DNA from: CAYVZZ01 sp964456185
GTDB lineage: Bacteria; Pseudomonadota; Gammaproteobacteria; Pseudomonadales; Alcanivoracaceae
NCBI GenBank assembly: GCA_964456185.1
Contig: CAYVZZ010000013.1
Coordinates: 1 to 31,950 of the forward strand
Length of the DNA stretch: 31,950 bases
Direction of reading: 5' to 3'
Shown: positions 7,674 through 14,663 of the stretch, in pieces
How the letters are laid out: each line of letters starts with the position of its first letter
Position numbering within the stretch: position 1 is the first letter of the stretch
Translations under genes and position numbers: made by a program
Notes under the pieces: generated by a model
Seen by the model: only the letters and a program-made list of their open reading frames with translations
Databases searched by the model: none
Told to the model about the DNA's origin: nothing

Positions 7674-7688
7674 CCTTGTGAGTGCTAA
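7662..7688. promoter_or_regulatory. CIRCE operator (HrcA binding site) upstream of rpoH
   Basis: A perfect 9-9-9 palindrome: TTAGCACTC (7662-7670), nine-base spacer, GAGTGCTAA (7680-7688). This matches the CIRCE consensus bound by the heat-shock repressor HrcA without a mismatch. It ends 24 bases before the rpoH ATG, just upstream of the ribosome binding site GGAGG (7700-7704). HrcA bound here would block transcription start or early elongation of rpoH, and heat or misfolded protein (through GroEL titration of HrcA) would relieve it. The hrcA gene is not in the window. Confidence 0.93.
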
Positions 7689-7712
7689 TATCGCCTCTCG
7701 GAGGAACAATAA

Positions 7713-8576
7713 ATGACACAATCCATGCAACTTGCTACTGCCATGCCGCTGGTCGCTCCCGGACAAAATCTGGAGAGCTACATCCACTCGGTCAACAGCG
7801 TACCCGTGCTGACGCCAGAGCAAGAACAGGTACTAGCCAAACGCTTTTATGACGACAACGACCTGGACGCCGCTCGCCAGCTGGTGATGTCGCACCTACG
7901 TTTTGTCGTGCATGTGGCGCGCAGCTACATGGGCTACGGCCTGCCACTGGGTGATCTCATCCAGGAAGGCAATGTCGGCCTGATGAAAGCCGTTAAACGC
8001 TTCGACCCCAAAGTGGGCGTGCGCTTGGTAAGCTTTGCCGTGCATTGGATTAAAGCCGAAATTCACGACTATGTGCTGAAAAACTGGCGCATCGTTAAAG
8101 TGGCCACCACCAAAGCGCAGCGCAAGTTGTTCTTTAATCTGCGCCGCAACAAGCAATCGCTACATCGGCTGACTAATGCCGAAGCCGAGCGCGTGGCCAC
8201 CGACCTGGGCGTAAAGCGCAAAGACGTGCAAGAAATGGAAAGCCGTTTGGCCGCATGGGATGCCTCTTTCGATGGTCCGTCCGATGCTGACGACGACCAG
8301 CCGCACGCCTCGCCCACGCATTATTTGCAAAGCGCCACACTTGACCCGGCCGTGCAAGTTGAAGAAGACGACCTGCAACAACGCCACAGCGCGCGTTTGC
8401 TGGCTGGCTTGCGCGCCCTGGATGCCCGCAGCCGCGATATCGTCGAAAGCCGCTGGCTCACCGACACCAAGGCCACCCTGCACGAGTTGGCTGCGCGTTA
8501 CGACGTTTCCGCCGAGCGCATTCGTCAGTTGGAAAACAACGCCATCAAGAAATTGCGCGGCGCCATGGCCGCCTAA
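7713..8576 (+). CDS. rpoH: RNA polymerase heat-shock sigma factor RpoH (sigma-32)
   Basis: The 287-residue alternative sigma factor directs RNA polymerase to heat-shock promoters. Region 2 is seen around residues 50-125 (HLRFVVHVAR, GDLIQEGNVGLMKAVKRFD, FAVHWIKAEIHDYV). The RpoH box QRKLFFNLR at 136-144 separates it from housekeeping sigma factors. Region 4.2 with its helix-turn-helix is at about 240-285. The ATG at 7713 has GGAGG eight bases upstream. A CIRCE operator and a possible sigma-E promoter precede it, so two stress inputs may converge on transcription. The stop overlaps the next start as TAATG. rpoH usually follows ftsEX in gammaproteobacteria; here it follows a PLP enzyme gene and heads its own operon. 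Confidence 0.97.
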   Translation: MTQSMQLATAMPLVAPGQNLESYIHSVNSVPVLTPEQEQVLAKRFYDDNDLDAARQLVMSHLRFVVHVARSYMGYGLPLGDLIQEGNVGLMKAVKRFDPKVGVRLVSFAVHWIKAEIHDYVLKNWRIVKVATTKAQRKLFFNLRRNKQSLHRLTNAEAERVATDLGVKRKDVQEMESRLAAWDASFDGPSDADDDQPHASPTHYLQSATLDPAVQVEEDDLQQRHSARLLAGLRALDARSRDIVESRWLTDTKATLHELAARYDVSAERIRQLENNAIKKLRGAMAA

Positions 8577-8938
8577 TGAGTGCACTACTTGCCACGGGCG
8601 CCATCGACGGCGCCCTCGCTGTGGCACTAGGCGCTTTCGGTGCCCACGGCCTCAAAAAAATCGCCACTCCCGAGCAACTCGCTATTTGGCGCACCGCCTG
8701 CGAGTACCAGTTTTACCATGTCTTCGGCATCCTGCTGGTAGCACTGTTAAGCCTTCAGCCCGGCTTGGCCTCCGTTAGCATTGCCGGTTGGTTATTTCTG
8801 GCAGGCAGCGTGCTATTTAGCGGCAGTCTTTACCTTTTGGTCTTGGCAGGCACCCGCTGGATCGGCATCATTACGCCTTTGGGCGGCTTGGTGCTCATTG
8901 CCGGCTGGCTAACACTTGCCTGGCAAAGCCTAGCCTGA
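8576..8938 (+). CDS. DUF423 family small membrane protein
   Basis: A 120-residue inner-membrane protein with about four hydrophobic segments (near 5-22, 45-65, 70-92 and 97-115). The N-terminal part GAFGAHGLKK and the WRTACEYQFYHVFGILL stretch at about 40-56 are characteristic of the DUF423 (YgdD-like) family, whose function is not established. The ATG shares one base with the rpoH stop (TAATG), so it is translated by coupling from rpoH and should share its CIRCE control. trmB follows after 27 bases. Confidence 0.88.
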   Translation: MSALLATGAIDGALAVALGAFGAHGLKKIATPEQLAIWRTACEYQFYHVFGILLVALLSLQPGLASVSIAGWLFLAGSVLFSGSLYLLVLAGTRWIGIITPLGGLVLIAGWLTLAWQSLA

Positions 8939-8965
8939 CGGTAACCCCTAAAGCGACACTCATCC

Positions 8966-9682
8966 ATGCAAGACTTCCTGCAACAACAGGCCGACCCGAC
9001 CACGGGCCGTGTAATGCGCAAAGTCCGCAGCTTTGTGCTGCGCGAAGGCCGCCTCACCAAAGGCCAGCAAAACGCCCTCGACCGCCACTGGACAGCCTAT
9101 GGCTTAGAGCAAGCCAGCGGCAAGCTCGACACACAAACCACCTTTGGCCGCCAAGCGCCTTTAGTGCTGGAAATCGGCTATGGCATGGGCGGTTCGCTGG
9201 TGCAAATGGCCGCCAACGAAACCAACAAGGATTTCATCGGCATCGAAGTCCACCGCCCTGGTGTGGGGGCACTCTTAATGGGAGTCGAACAGCATCAGCT
9301 CAACAATCTGCGTACCTATTGCGATGATGCGGTCGACGTGCTCAAAAACTGCATCCCCGAAAACAGTCTGGCGCGTGTCCAACTCTATTTCCCCGACCCC
9401 TGGCCGAAAAAACGTCACCACAAACGCCGCATCGTCCAAGCCGACTGGCTAGCACTCATCGCCAGCCGACTCGAACCCGGCGGCATCCTGCATTTAGCTA
9501 CCGATTGGGAAGACTACGCCTGGTGGATGAGCGAGCACTGCCTCGCCGCGCCCGGCCTGCGCAACCTGGGCGATGAAAACGGCTTTCACCCACGCCCCGA
9601 CTGGCGTCCGCTCACTAAATTCGAGCAACGTGGCCAGCGCCTCGGCCACGGCGTTTGGGATTTACTTTGGGAAAAATCATGA
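8966..9682 (+). CDS. trmB: tRNA (guanine-N7)-methyltransferase
   Basis: TrmB methylates G46 in the variable loop of many tRNAs using S-adenosylmethionine. The protein has 238 residues. The SAM-binding motif EIGYGMG is at about 69-75, FIGIEVHRPGVG at 90-101, and the family signature FPDPWPKKRHHKRR at 142-155. The ATG at 8966 is the first good start. Its stop overlaps the slyX ATG as ATGA. Placement behind rpoH and DUF423 suggests it is also transcribed under heat-shock control. Confidence 0.97.
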   Translation: MQDFLQQQADPTTGRVMRKVRSFVLREGRLTKGQQNALDRHWTAYGLEQASGKLDTQTTFGRQAPLVLEIGYGMGGSLVQMAANETNKDFIGIEVHRPGVGALLMGVEQHQLNNLRTYCDDAVDVLKNCIPENSLARVQLYFPDPWPKKRHHKRRIVQADWLALIASRLEPGGILHLATDWEDYAWWMSEHCLAAPGLRNLGDENGFHPRPDWRPLTKFEQRGQRLGHGVWDLLWEKS

Positions 9683-9897
9683 GCGATGCCGCGCAAGAAG
9701 AACGCCTCATCGAGCTGGAAACGCGCCTCGCCTACCAGGACGATTTGCTCGACCACCTCAACAAAACCCTGGCCGAGCAACAACAAGAACTGCTAGAGCT
9801 ACGCACCCTCTGCCGCAAGCTCTTGCAGCAAATTCGACAAGCCCCCGAACAAGCCACCCAATGGCGCGCCGAAGACGAAGTCCCGCCGCATTATTGA
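9679..9897 (+). CDS. slyX: SlyX family protein
   Basis: A 72-residue acidic coiled-coil protein: heptad-like leucines run from about residue 9 to 50 (ERLIELETRLAYQDDLLDHLN). The C-terminus ends in PPHY, a hallmark of SlyX. The function is not known; the E. coli gene lies beside slyD, an arrangement not seen here. The ATG at 9679 overlaps the trmB stop by four bases. It ends the rpoH operon, nine bases from the converging stop of the NYN gene, with no clear terminator between. Confidence 0.88.
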   Translation: MSDAAQEERLIELETRLAYQDDLLDHLNKTLAEQQQELLELRTLCRKLLQQIRQAPEQATQWRAEDEVPPHY

Positions 9898-9906
9898 TGG
9901 CAGTCG

Positions 9907-10641
9907 CTAGGCTGGGCGGCGGTTACGTATGTAAATTGCTTTATTGTTCCCACGGCGCTCGGTTTCGAACAGGCCAATCGTTTCAACCAAGGCACTCAAC
10001 TTGGCATACCCCCAATTGCGGGAATCAAAGTCCTTCTCTTTCTTACCGATATTGGAACCGACAGCTCCCAACCCTGCCCAGCCATCATCATCCGATGCAT
10101 CTTCAATGGCGTTACGCAGCAGATTCATCAGCCGAGTGTCCTGTCGCAACTCTTTACATGGCACTCTCGGCTTAGGCCCCGTCTGCGCCTCATCATCAGG
10201 CACCTTCAACAAATCAGTATAGATAAAGCGATCACAGGCATTTTTGAAAGGGGCTGGCGTTTTTCGTTCGCCAAAGCCAAACACGGTTAAACCCGATTCG
10301 CGTATACGCCCCGCCAAACGGGTAAAGTCACTGTCGCTGGACACTAAACAAAAACCGTCAAACTGACGGGTATACAGCAAATCCATGGCATCAATAATCA
10401 TTGCCGAATCGGTGGCGTTTTTACCGGTGGTGTAACTAAACTGCTGAATCGGCTGGATAGAGTGATTCAGCAGGTGCTCCTTCCAGCCCTTCAAGTGCAT
10501 GTTTGTCCAGTCACCATAGGCACGCTTAACATGCGCCACGCCATATTTGGCAATTTCGTTCAGCAACTCTTTAACCAAACCCGCCTGTGCATTGTCGGCA
10601 TCAATCAATACCGCCAGTCGACTACTTTCAGAGATATTCAT
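9907..10641 (-). CDS. NYN domain ribonuclease-like protein with C-terminal OST-HTH/LOTUS domain
   Basis: The 244-residue soluble protein has an N-terminal NYN (LabA/PIN-like) domain at about 8-145. Its acidic residues look intact: Asp14 and Asp16 (LIDADN), Asp78 (ATDSAMI), and Asp103/Asp105 (VSSDSDF). Residues about 165-242 resemble an OST-HTH/LOTUS domain, a winged helix that binds RNA, with GNNKAIYIRN at the end. The expected activity is metal-dependent RNA cleavage; the target is unknown. The ATG at 10641 follows the ubiA stop by nine bases, so it is downstream in the same transcript. In eukaryotes LOTUS domains act in germline RNA control; bacterial NYN-LOTUS proteins are little characterised. 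Confidence 0.85.
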   Translation of the reverse strand: MNISESSRLAVLIDADNAQAGLVKELLNEIAKYGVAHVKRAYGDWTNMHLKGWKEHLLNHSIQPIQQFSYTTGKNATDSAMIIDAMDLLYTRQFDGFCLVSSDSDFTRLAGRIRESGLTVFGFGERKTPAPFKNACDRFIYTDLLKVPDDEAQTGPKPRVPCKELRQDTRLMNLLRNAIEDASDDDGWAGLGAVGSNIGKKEKDFDSRNWGYAKLSALVETIGLFETERRGNNKAIYIRNRRPA

Positions 10642-10650
10642 AAATGCGTC

Positions 10651-11532
10651 CTAGCTCACCCAATAAGCCACAACCAGCCCCACAAATGGAAAAGCACCGG
10701 CTAGCTGATTGGTGCGAAAAGCCAGAAAACAGGCCAGTCGCTCGCGCTGCCAGGTGAGCTTTTGCTGCCAGACAAAACAAGCGGCCATGCCTGCTACGCC
10801 CAGGTACCAAGGCCAAGCCAAGCCGACTTTGGCACCCAGCATGACTAGCGCCAACAAGGTCAGCAGCTGCAGAATGCCCAACATGACGCGGTCGGCATCG
10901 CCGAACAAAATGGCGGTGCTTTTAATGCCGAGCTTGATGTCGTCATCGCGATCACACATGGCGTATTGAGTGTCGTACATCACCGTCCACAAGAGGTTGG
11001 CGGTAAATATCAGCCAGCACACAGCAGGCAACTCGCCGGTGATTTCCATGAATGCCATGGGAATCGCCCAAGAGAATGCCGCCCCCAACACCACCTGGGG
11101 CATGCTGGTGATACGTTTGCTAAAGGGATAGGCCACTAAAAGTGCCAAGGCCACCAGCGAGAGCAAAAAGGTTTCCCACTTTAGAAACAACACCAGCACC
11201 AGCGCCAGAAGAATTAGCACCGCAAACAGCCCCATGGCTTGTTTCACCGACAAAGCACCTGTGGCCAAAGGCCGACCGGTGGTGCGTTTCACATGTGCGT
11301 CAAAGTTGCGATCGGCATAGTCATTCATCACACAGCCTGCCGCACGCGTGACGAATACACCCAGGGTAAATATCACCACATTTTTTACGCTGGGCGTGCC
11401 ACCGGCGGCGATCCACACCGCCCACAAGGTGGGCCACAACAACAGCACAGCGCCAACCGGCTTGTCCAGCCGCATTAGTTGTAGCCAGGGCAAAAGGGAG
11501 GCAGGGCAAAAACGCTCAACAAGGGTAGACAA
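10651..11532 (-). CDS. ubiA: 4-hydroxybenzoate octaprenyltransferase
   Basis: UbiA attaches the polyprenyl tail to 4-hydroxybenzoate, the first membrane step of ubiquinone synthesis. The protein has 293 residues and multiple transmembrane helices. The two aspartate-rich, Mg-diphosphate-binding motifs are NDYADRNFD at about 70-78 and YDTQYAMCDRDDD at 186-198. The start is TTG at 11532, supported by AAGGAG with seven bases of spacing; no ATG lies before the conserved LMRLDKPVG segment. ubiC is not next to it. The NYN gene follows after nine bases and a hairpin lies between this gene and the glutamate-synthase-like gene upstream. Confidence 0.96.
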   Translation of the reverse strand: MSTLVERFCPASLLPWLQLMRLDKPVGAVLLLWPTLWAVWIAAGGTPSVKNVVIFTLGVFVTRAAGCVMNDYADRNFDAHVKRTTGRPLATGALSVKQAMGLFAVLILLALVLVLFLKWETFLLSLVALALLVAYPFSKRITSMPQVVLGAAFSWAIPMAFMEITGELPAVCWLIFTANLLWTVMYDTQYAMCDRDDDIKLGIKSTAILFGDADRVMLGILQLLTLLALVMLGAKVGLAWPWYLGVAGMAACFVWQQKLTWQRERLACFLAFRTNQLAGAFPFVGLVVAYWVS

Positions 11533-11577
11533 GAAACAGCTCCTTAACGCGGTCCATATTTCTCAAAAGCTGATATT

Positions 11578-11611
11578 CTGGCCGATGACGCCGTAAAACG
11601 CCATCGGCCAG
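11578..11611 (-). terminator. Hairpin between the glutamate-synthase-like gene and ubiA
   Basis: The perfect 10-bp arms CTGGCCGATG (11578-11587) and CATCGGCCAG (11602-11611) enclose a 14-base loop. It starts seven bases after the stop of the glutamate-synthase-like gene. On the minus strand only a short CTTTT follows about ten bases later. It may terminate or attenuate transcription into ubiA, whose ribosome binding site lies about 40 bases on. Confidence 0.45.
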
Positions 11612-11618
11612 ATCACGC

Positions 11619-13190
11619 TTAAAAACTGGCAGCGCTGGCCTGCTCCCAAGCGCGCAAATACTCGGCGGGTGCGGTGCCCGATTCAATGGTTCCCGCATCG
11701 AGGTACTCGTATAACTCGTCGTAATTTTTCACTTCATTAAACGATAGCCGCCGGTTCAGTTCACAAGGTTGCAGCTCCTCCACCTTGTCCATACCGGCAG
11801 CCGCCAGCACCCACTGAAAGTGCTCGACCGTGCTCTTGTGAAACTGATAGACGCGCTCGGCCTTGTCATCGACCACCAGGGCTTTATACAGCTTGGGGTC
11901 TTGCGTGGCGATGCCGGTGGGGCAGGTGTTGGTGTGGCAGCGTCTTGCTTGAATACAACCCAGCGCCAGCATCATGCCACGCGCGGAATTACACATGTCG
12001 GCTCCCATGGCGATTTTCGCGGCCATGTCGGCGCCGCTGACAATCTTGCCCGAGCAATTAATGCGGATTTCATCGCGTAGCCCAAGACCTACCAAAGCAT
12101 TGTGTACGTAAATCAACGCATCGCGCAGGGGGGTCCCCAGAAAATCTGATAGCTCTTGCGGCGCGGCACCAGTACCGCCTTCGCCACCATCAACGGTAAT
12201 AAAATCCACCAAAATACCGCTTTCTTTCATGGCTTTCATAATTGCCATAAACTGTCGGCGACTGCCCAGGCACAGCTTAAAGCCCACCGGCTTGCCGCCA
12301 CTCAGCTCACGCAACTGTTGCATCCATTGCAGCATCTCCAGCGGCGAGGAAAAGGCACTGTGATAGGGTGGCGAATCCACATCCTGTCCCATGGGCACAT
12401 GCCGTGCCTCGGCAATATCGGCAGTCACTTTAGCGGCAGGCAAAATACCGCCGCCGCCCGGCTTGGCACCTTGTGACAGCTTCACTTCGATCATCTTCAC
12501 TTGGTCGCTAGAAGCTTGTTGGCTAAACAGATCCGGATTAAAACTGCCGTCTTCCTTACGGCAACCAAAATATCCCGTGCCAATTTGCCAAATTAAATCA
12601 CCGCCGGGCGCACGATGGTAACGGCTAATGCCGCCCTCGCCAGTGCAATGCGCAAAACCGCCCTGCTTGGCGCCACTATTTAATGCCTGAATGGCGTTAG
12701 GTGACAAGGCACCAAAACTCATGGCAGAAATATTGAAACGTGACGCCGAATAGGGCTGGGTACATTGACTACTGCCCACCTGCACACGCATTTCTTCTGT
12801 TTGCGGCCACAAGGCCGTAACCGAGTGATTAATCCATTCATAGCCTGGCTTGTAGACATCCTCGATGGTGCCAAACGGGTGCAAGGGACGCAGCCCCTTG
12901 GCGCGCTGGTACACCATGTCGCGCTGCTCGCGCGAGAAGGGCAAGCCTTCCAAATCGCCTTCAATAAAATACTGACGGATCTGTTTGCGCACATCTTCCA
13001 ACACATAACGCAAATGCCCAAACACCGGGTAATTGCGCAGCAACGTGTGGCGGTCTTGGGTCAGGTCATAAGTCGCTAGCAGGCTGAACGGAATGGCAAG
13101 CAGCAACAACCATAGAAAGGGCTGCCACCAGCCGGCGCCGATGAACAGCACAACGAGCGGAAAGAGAATGACATAAAGAAATACGCGCAT
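11619..13190 (-). CDS. Membrane-anchored FMN-binding glutamate synthase family protein
   Basis: A 523-residue protein with two N-terminal hydrophobic segments (about 3-20 and 22-40) followed by a GltS/GOGAT FMN-binding synthase domain at about 130-490. FMN-barrel motifs are visible (ISAMSFGALSPNA at 154-166, VDGGEGGTGAAP at 333-344). Cysteines 412, 418 and 423 in CIQARRCHTNTCP match the 3Fe-4S cluster ligands of glutamate synthase. It lacks the glutaminase domain and the GXGXG domain of full GltB. The electron donor and physiological reaction are unknown. The ATG at 13190 has AAGGA about seven bases upstream. It is divergent from the thioesterase gene with 121 bp between them. Confidence 0.92.
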   Translation of the reverse strand: MRVFLYVILFPLVVLFIGAGWWQPFLWLLLLAIPFSLLATYDLTQDRHTLLRNYPVFGHLRYVLEDVRKQIRQYFIEGDLEGLPFSREQRDMVYQRAKGLRPLHPFGTIEDVYKPGYEWINHSVTALWPQTEEMRVQVGSSQCTQPYSASRFNISAMSFGALSPNAIQALNSGAKQGGFAHCTGEGGISRYHRAPGGDLIWQIGTGYFGCRKEDGSFNPDLFSQQASSDQVKMIEVKLSQGAKPGGGGILPAAKVTADIAEARHVPMGQDVDSPPYHSAFSSPLEMLQWMQQLRELSGGKPVGFKLCLGSRRQFMAIMKAMKESGILVDFITVDGGEGGTGAAPQELSDFLGTPLRDALIYVHNALVGLGLRDEIRINCSGKIVSGADMAAKIAMGADMCNSARGMMLALGCIQARRCHTNTCPTGIATQDPKLYKALVVDDKAERVYQFHKSTVEHFQWVLAAAGMDKVEELQPCELNRRLSFNEVKNYDELYEYLDAGTIESGTAPAEYLRAWEQASAASF

Positions 13191-13311
13191 GACAACATCC
13201 TTTTATTGTTTGAATAAACATCTCTCAGACAGCCTAACACAGCTTTTTGCTCAATTTCCGCCGTCTTTGTGGTTGAATAGGCGGCAAATTGATACGCACG
13301 CAAGGAATCAT

Positions 13312-13689
13312 ATGAATACCCCCACCAATGAACTCGGTGACGTCTCCATCCAAACCATCGCCATGCCGCAAGATGCCAACTGGTACGGTGATATCTTCGG
13401 CGGCTGGCTGGTCTCACAAATGGATTTGGCCGGTGCCGTCTGCGCGCGCAAACGCGCCCCGGGTCGCGTCGCCACCATCGCCATCGAAGGCATGACCTTT
13501 GTGAAAGCCGTCCCCATCGGCTCGGTAGTCACCTGCCGCACCCGCATCCTCAGCGAGGGCAACACCTCCATGCGCATCGCGGTCGACGCGCATATCAGCC
13601 ACGAAGACGGCAGCAGCGAAAAAGTCACCGAAGGCGTATTTGTGTTTGTGGCCATTGATGACGATGGCAATAAGCGGGCATTGCCGTAA
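13312..13689 (+). CDS. Acyl-CoA thioesterase, YciA-type hotdog fold
   Basis: A 125-residue single hotdog-fold thioesterase that hydrolyses acyl-CoA to free acid and CoA. The family segment MPQDANWYGDIFGGWLVSQ at about 18-36 carries the catalytic aspartate region, followed by MDLAG; IEGMTFVKAVPIGSVV follows at about 58-73. The ATG at 13312 is chosen over an open upstream frame from 13189 because AAGGA lies five to six bases before it and because family proteins start here. It is divergent from the glutamate-synthase-like gene. YciA-type enzymes act on a wide range of acyl-CoAs; the substrate cannot be read from sequence. Confidence 0.9.
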   Translation: MNTPTNELGDVSIQTIAMPQDANWYGDIFGGWLVSQMDLAGAVCARKRAPGRVATIAIEGMTFVKAVPIGSVVTCRTRILSEGNTSMRIAVDAHISHEDGSSEKVTEGVFVFVAIDDDGNKRALP

Positions 13690-13772
13690 CAATTCAACCC
13701 CCACGCACTTTGCCCTATGACAAAACCCTTTATTTAAGGCATGATAAACAGTAAATAATGTAAAACGGTGCA

Positions 13773-14663
13773 ATGATGAACCGTTTCTGGCTGTTATTAC
13801 TGTGGTTTGTTGTGGGAAGTGCCTATGCGGCGCCTGGCGTCATGGTGGTGCGGTATCCGCAGTCGCAAGATTCACAGGATACCCGCAGCCGTTACGCGGT
13901 GCAGTTACTGCAACTGGCGTTGGACAAGACAGTACCGGAATATGGCGCTTACAAGCTGAAGCCGGTGCAGGGTTTTAGAATACAAAGCCGCAATATCGCC
14001 CAGCTCGCCCGGGGCGAAGACTTGGATGTACTGTGGACAATGACCTCGCCAAAACGTGAGGCGCTATTACAGCCCATCCGCATTCCAATCCTTAAAGGTC
14101 TAATGGGTTATCGTTTGCTGCTCATTCGCCAGATCGATGCGCCCCAGTTTGCCCAAATCAATACGCTTGATGAATTACAGAATTATGTGGCCGGGCAGGG
14201 GCATGACTGGCCAGACACACGCATATTACAGGCTAACCAAATTGCTGTTCGCACCAGCACTAATTACGACGCCCTCTTCCGCCAGCTCGAAGCGGGGCGT
14301 TTTGACTTCATGCCGCGTGGTTTTAACGAGCCATTTGCCGAGCTGGCGGCGCACCCGTCATTGCATTTGATGGTGGAGCCCCATTTGGCGCTTTTCTACC
14401 CCACTGCAGAATACTTTTTTGTCAACAAACACAACGACAAGTTGGCTTCACGATTGCGCGCCGGTTTATTAAAGGCAATCGATGACGGCAGTTTTGACGC
14501 CTTGTTTTTGCAGTTCCCCACCAACGCGCGGGCGTTTTCCAAGGCCGACCTGCAATCGCGCACTATCATCACGCTGCGTAACCCTATGCTGCCAGAAGTG
14601 ACACCACTGCTTAACGAAGCCTTGTGGTATTTCCCCAAGCGCGAAGCGGCAGCGGCTAATTAA
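13773..14663 (+). CDS. Periplasmic solute-binding-like protein
   Basis: A 296-residue exported protein: the signal peptide runs to about Ala19 (AYA/APG). The mature part resembles family 3 extracellular solute-binding proteins, with two-lobe features such as LARGEDLDVLWTMTSPKREAL at the first lobe, NTLDELQNY at the hinge region and YEALFRQL-like NYDALFRQLEAG later. No permease or ATPase gene is adjacent, so it may be a sensor-linked or orphan receptor rather than part of a transporter. The start is ATG at 13773 or the next ATG at 13776; neither has a strong ribosome binding site. Its TAA overlaps the uvrD stop from the other strand. The ligand is unknown. Confidence 0.75.
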   Translation: MMNRFWLLLLWFVVGSAYAAPGVMVVRYPQSQDSQDTRSRYAVQLLQLALDKTVPEYGAYKLKPVQGFRIQSRNIAQLARGEDLDVLWTMTSPKREALLQPIRIPILKGLMGYRLLLIRQIDAPQFAQINTLDELQNYVAGQGHDWPDTRILQANQIAVRTSTNYDALFRQLEAGRFDFMPRGFNEPFAELAAHPSLHLMVEPHLALFYPTAEYFFVNKHNDKLASRLRAGLLKAIDDGSFDALFLQFPTNARAFSKADLQSRTIITLRNPMLPEVTPLLNEALWYFPKREAAAAN

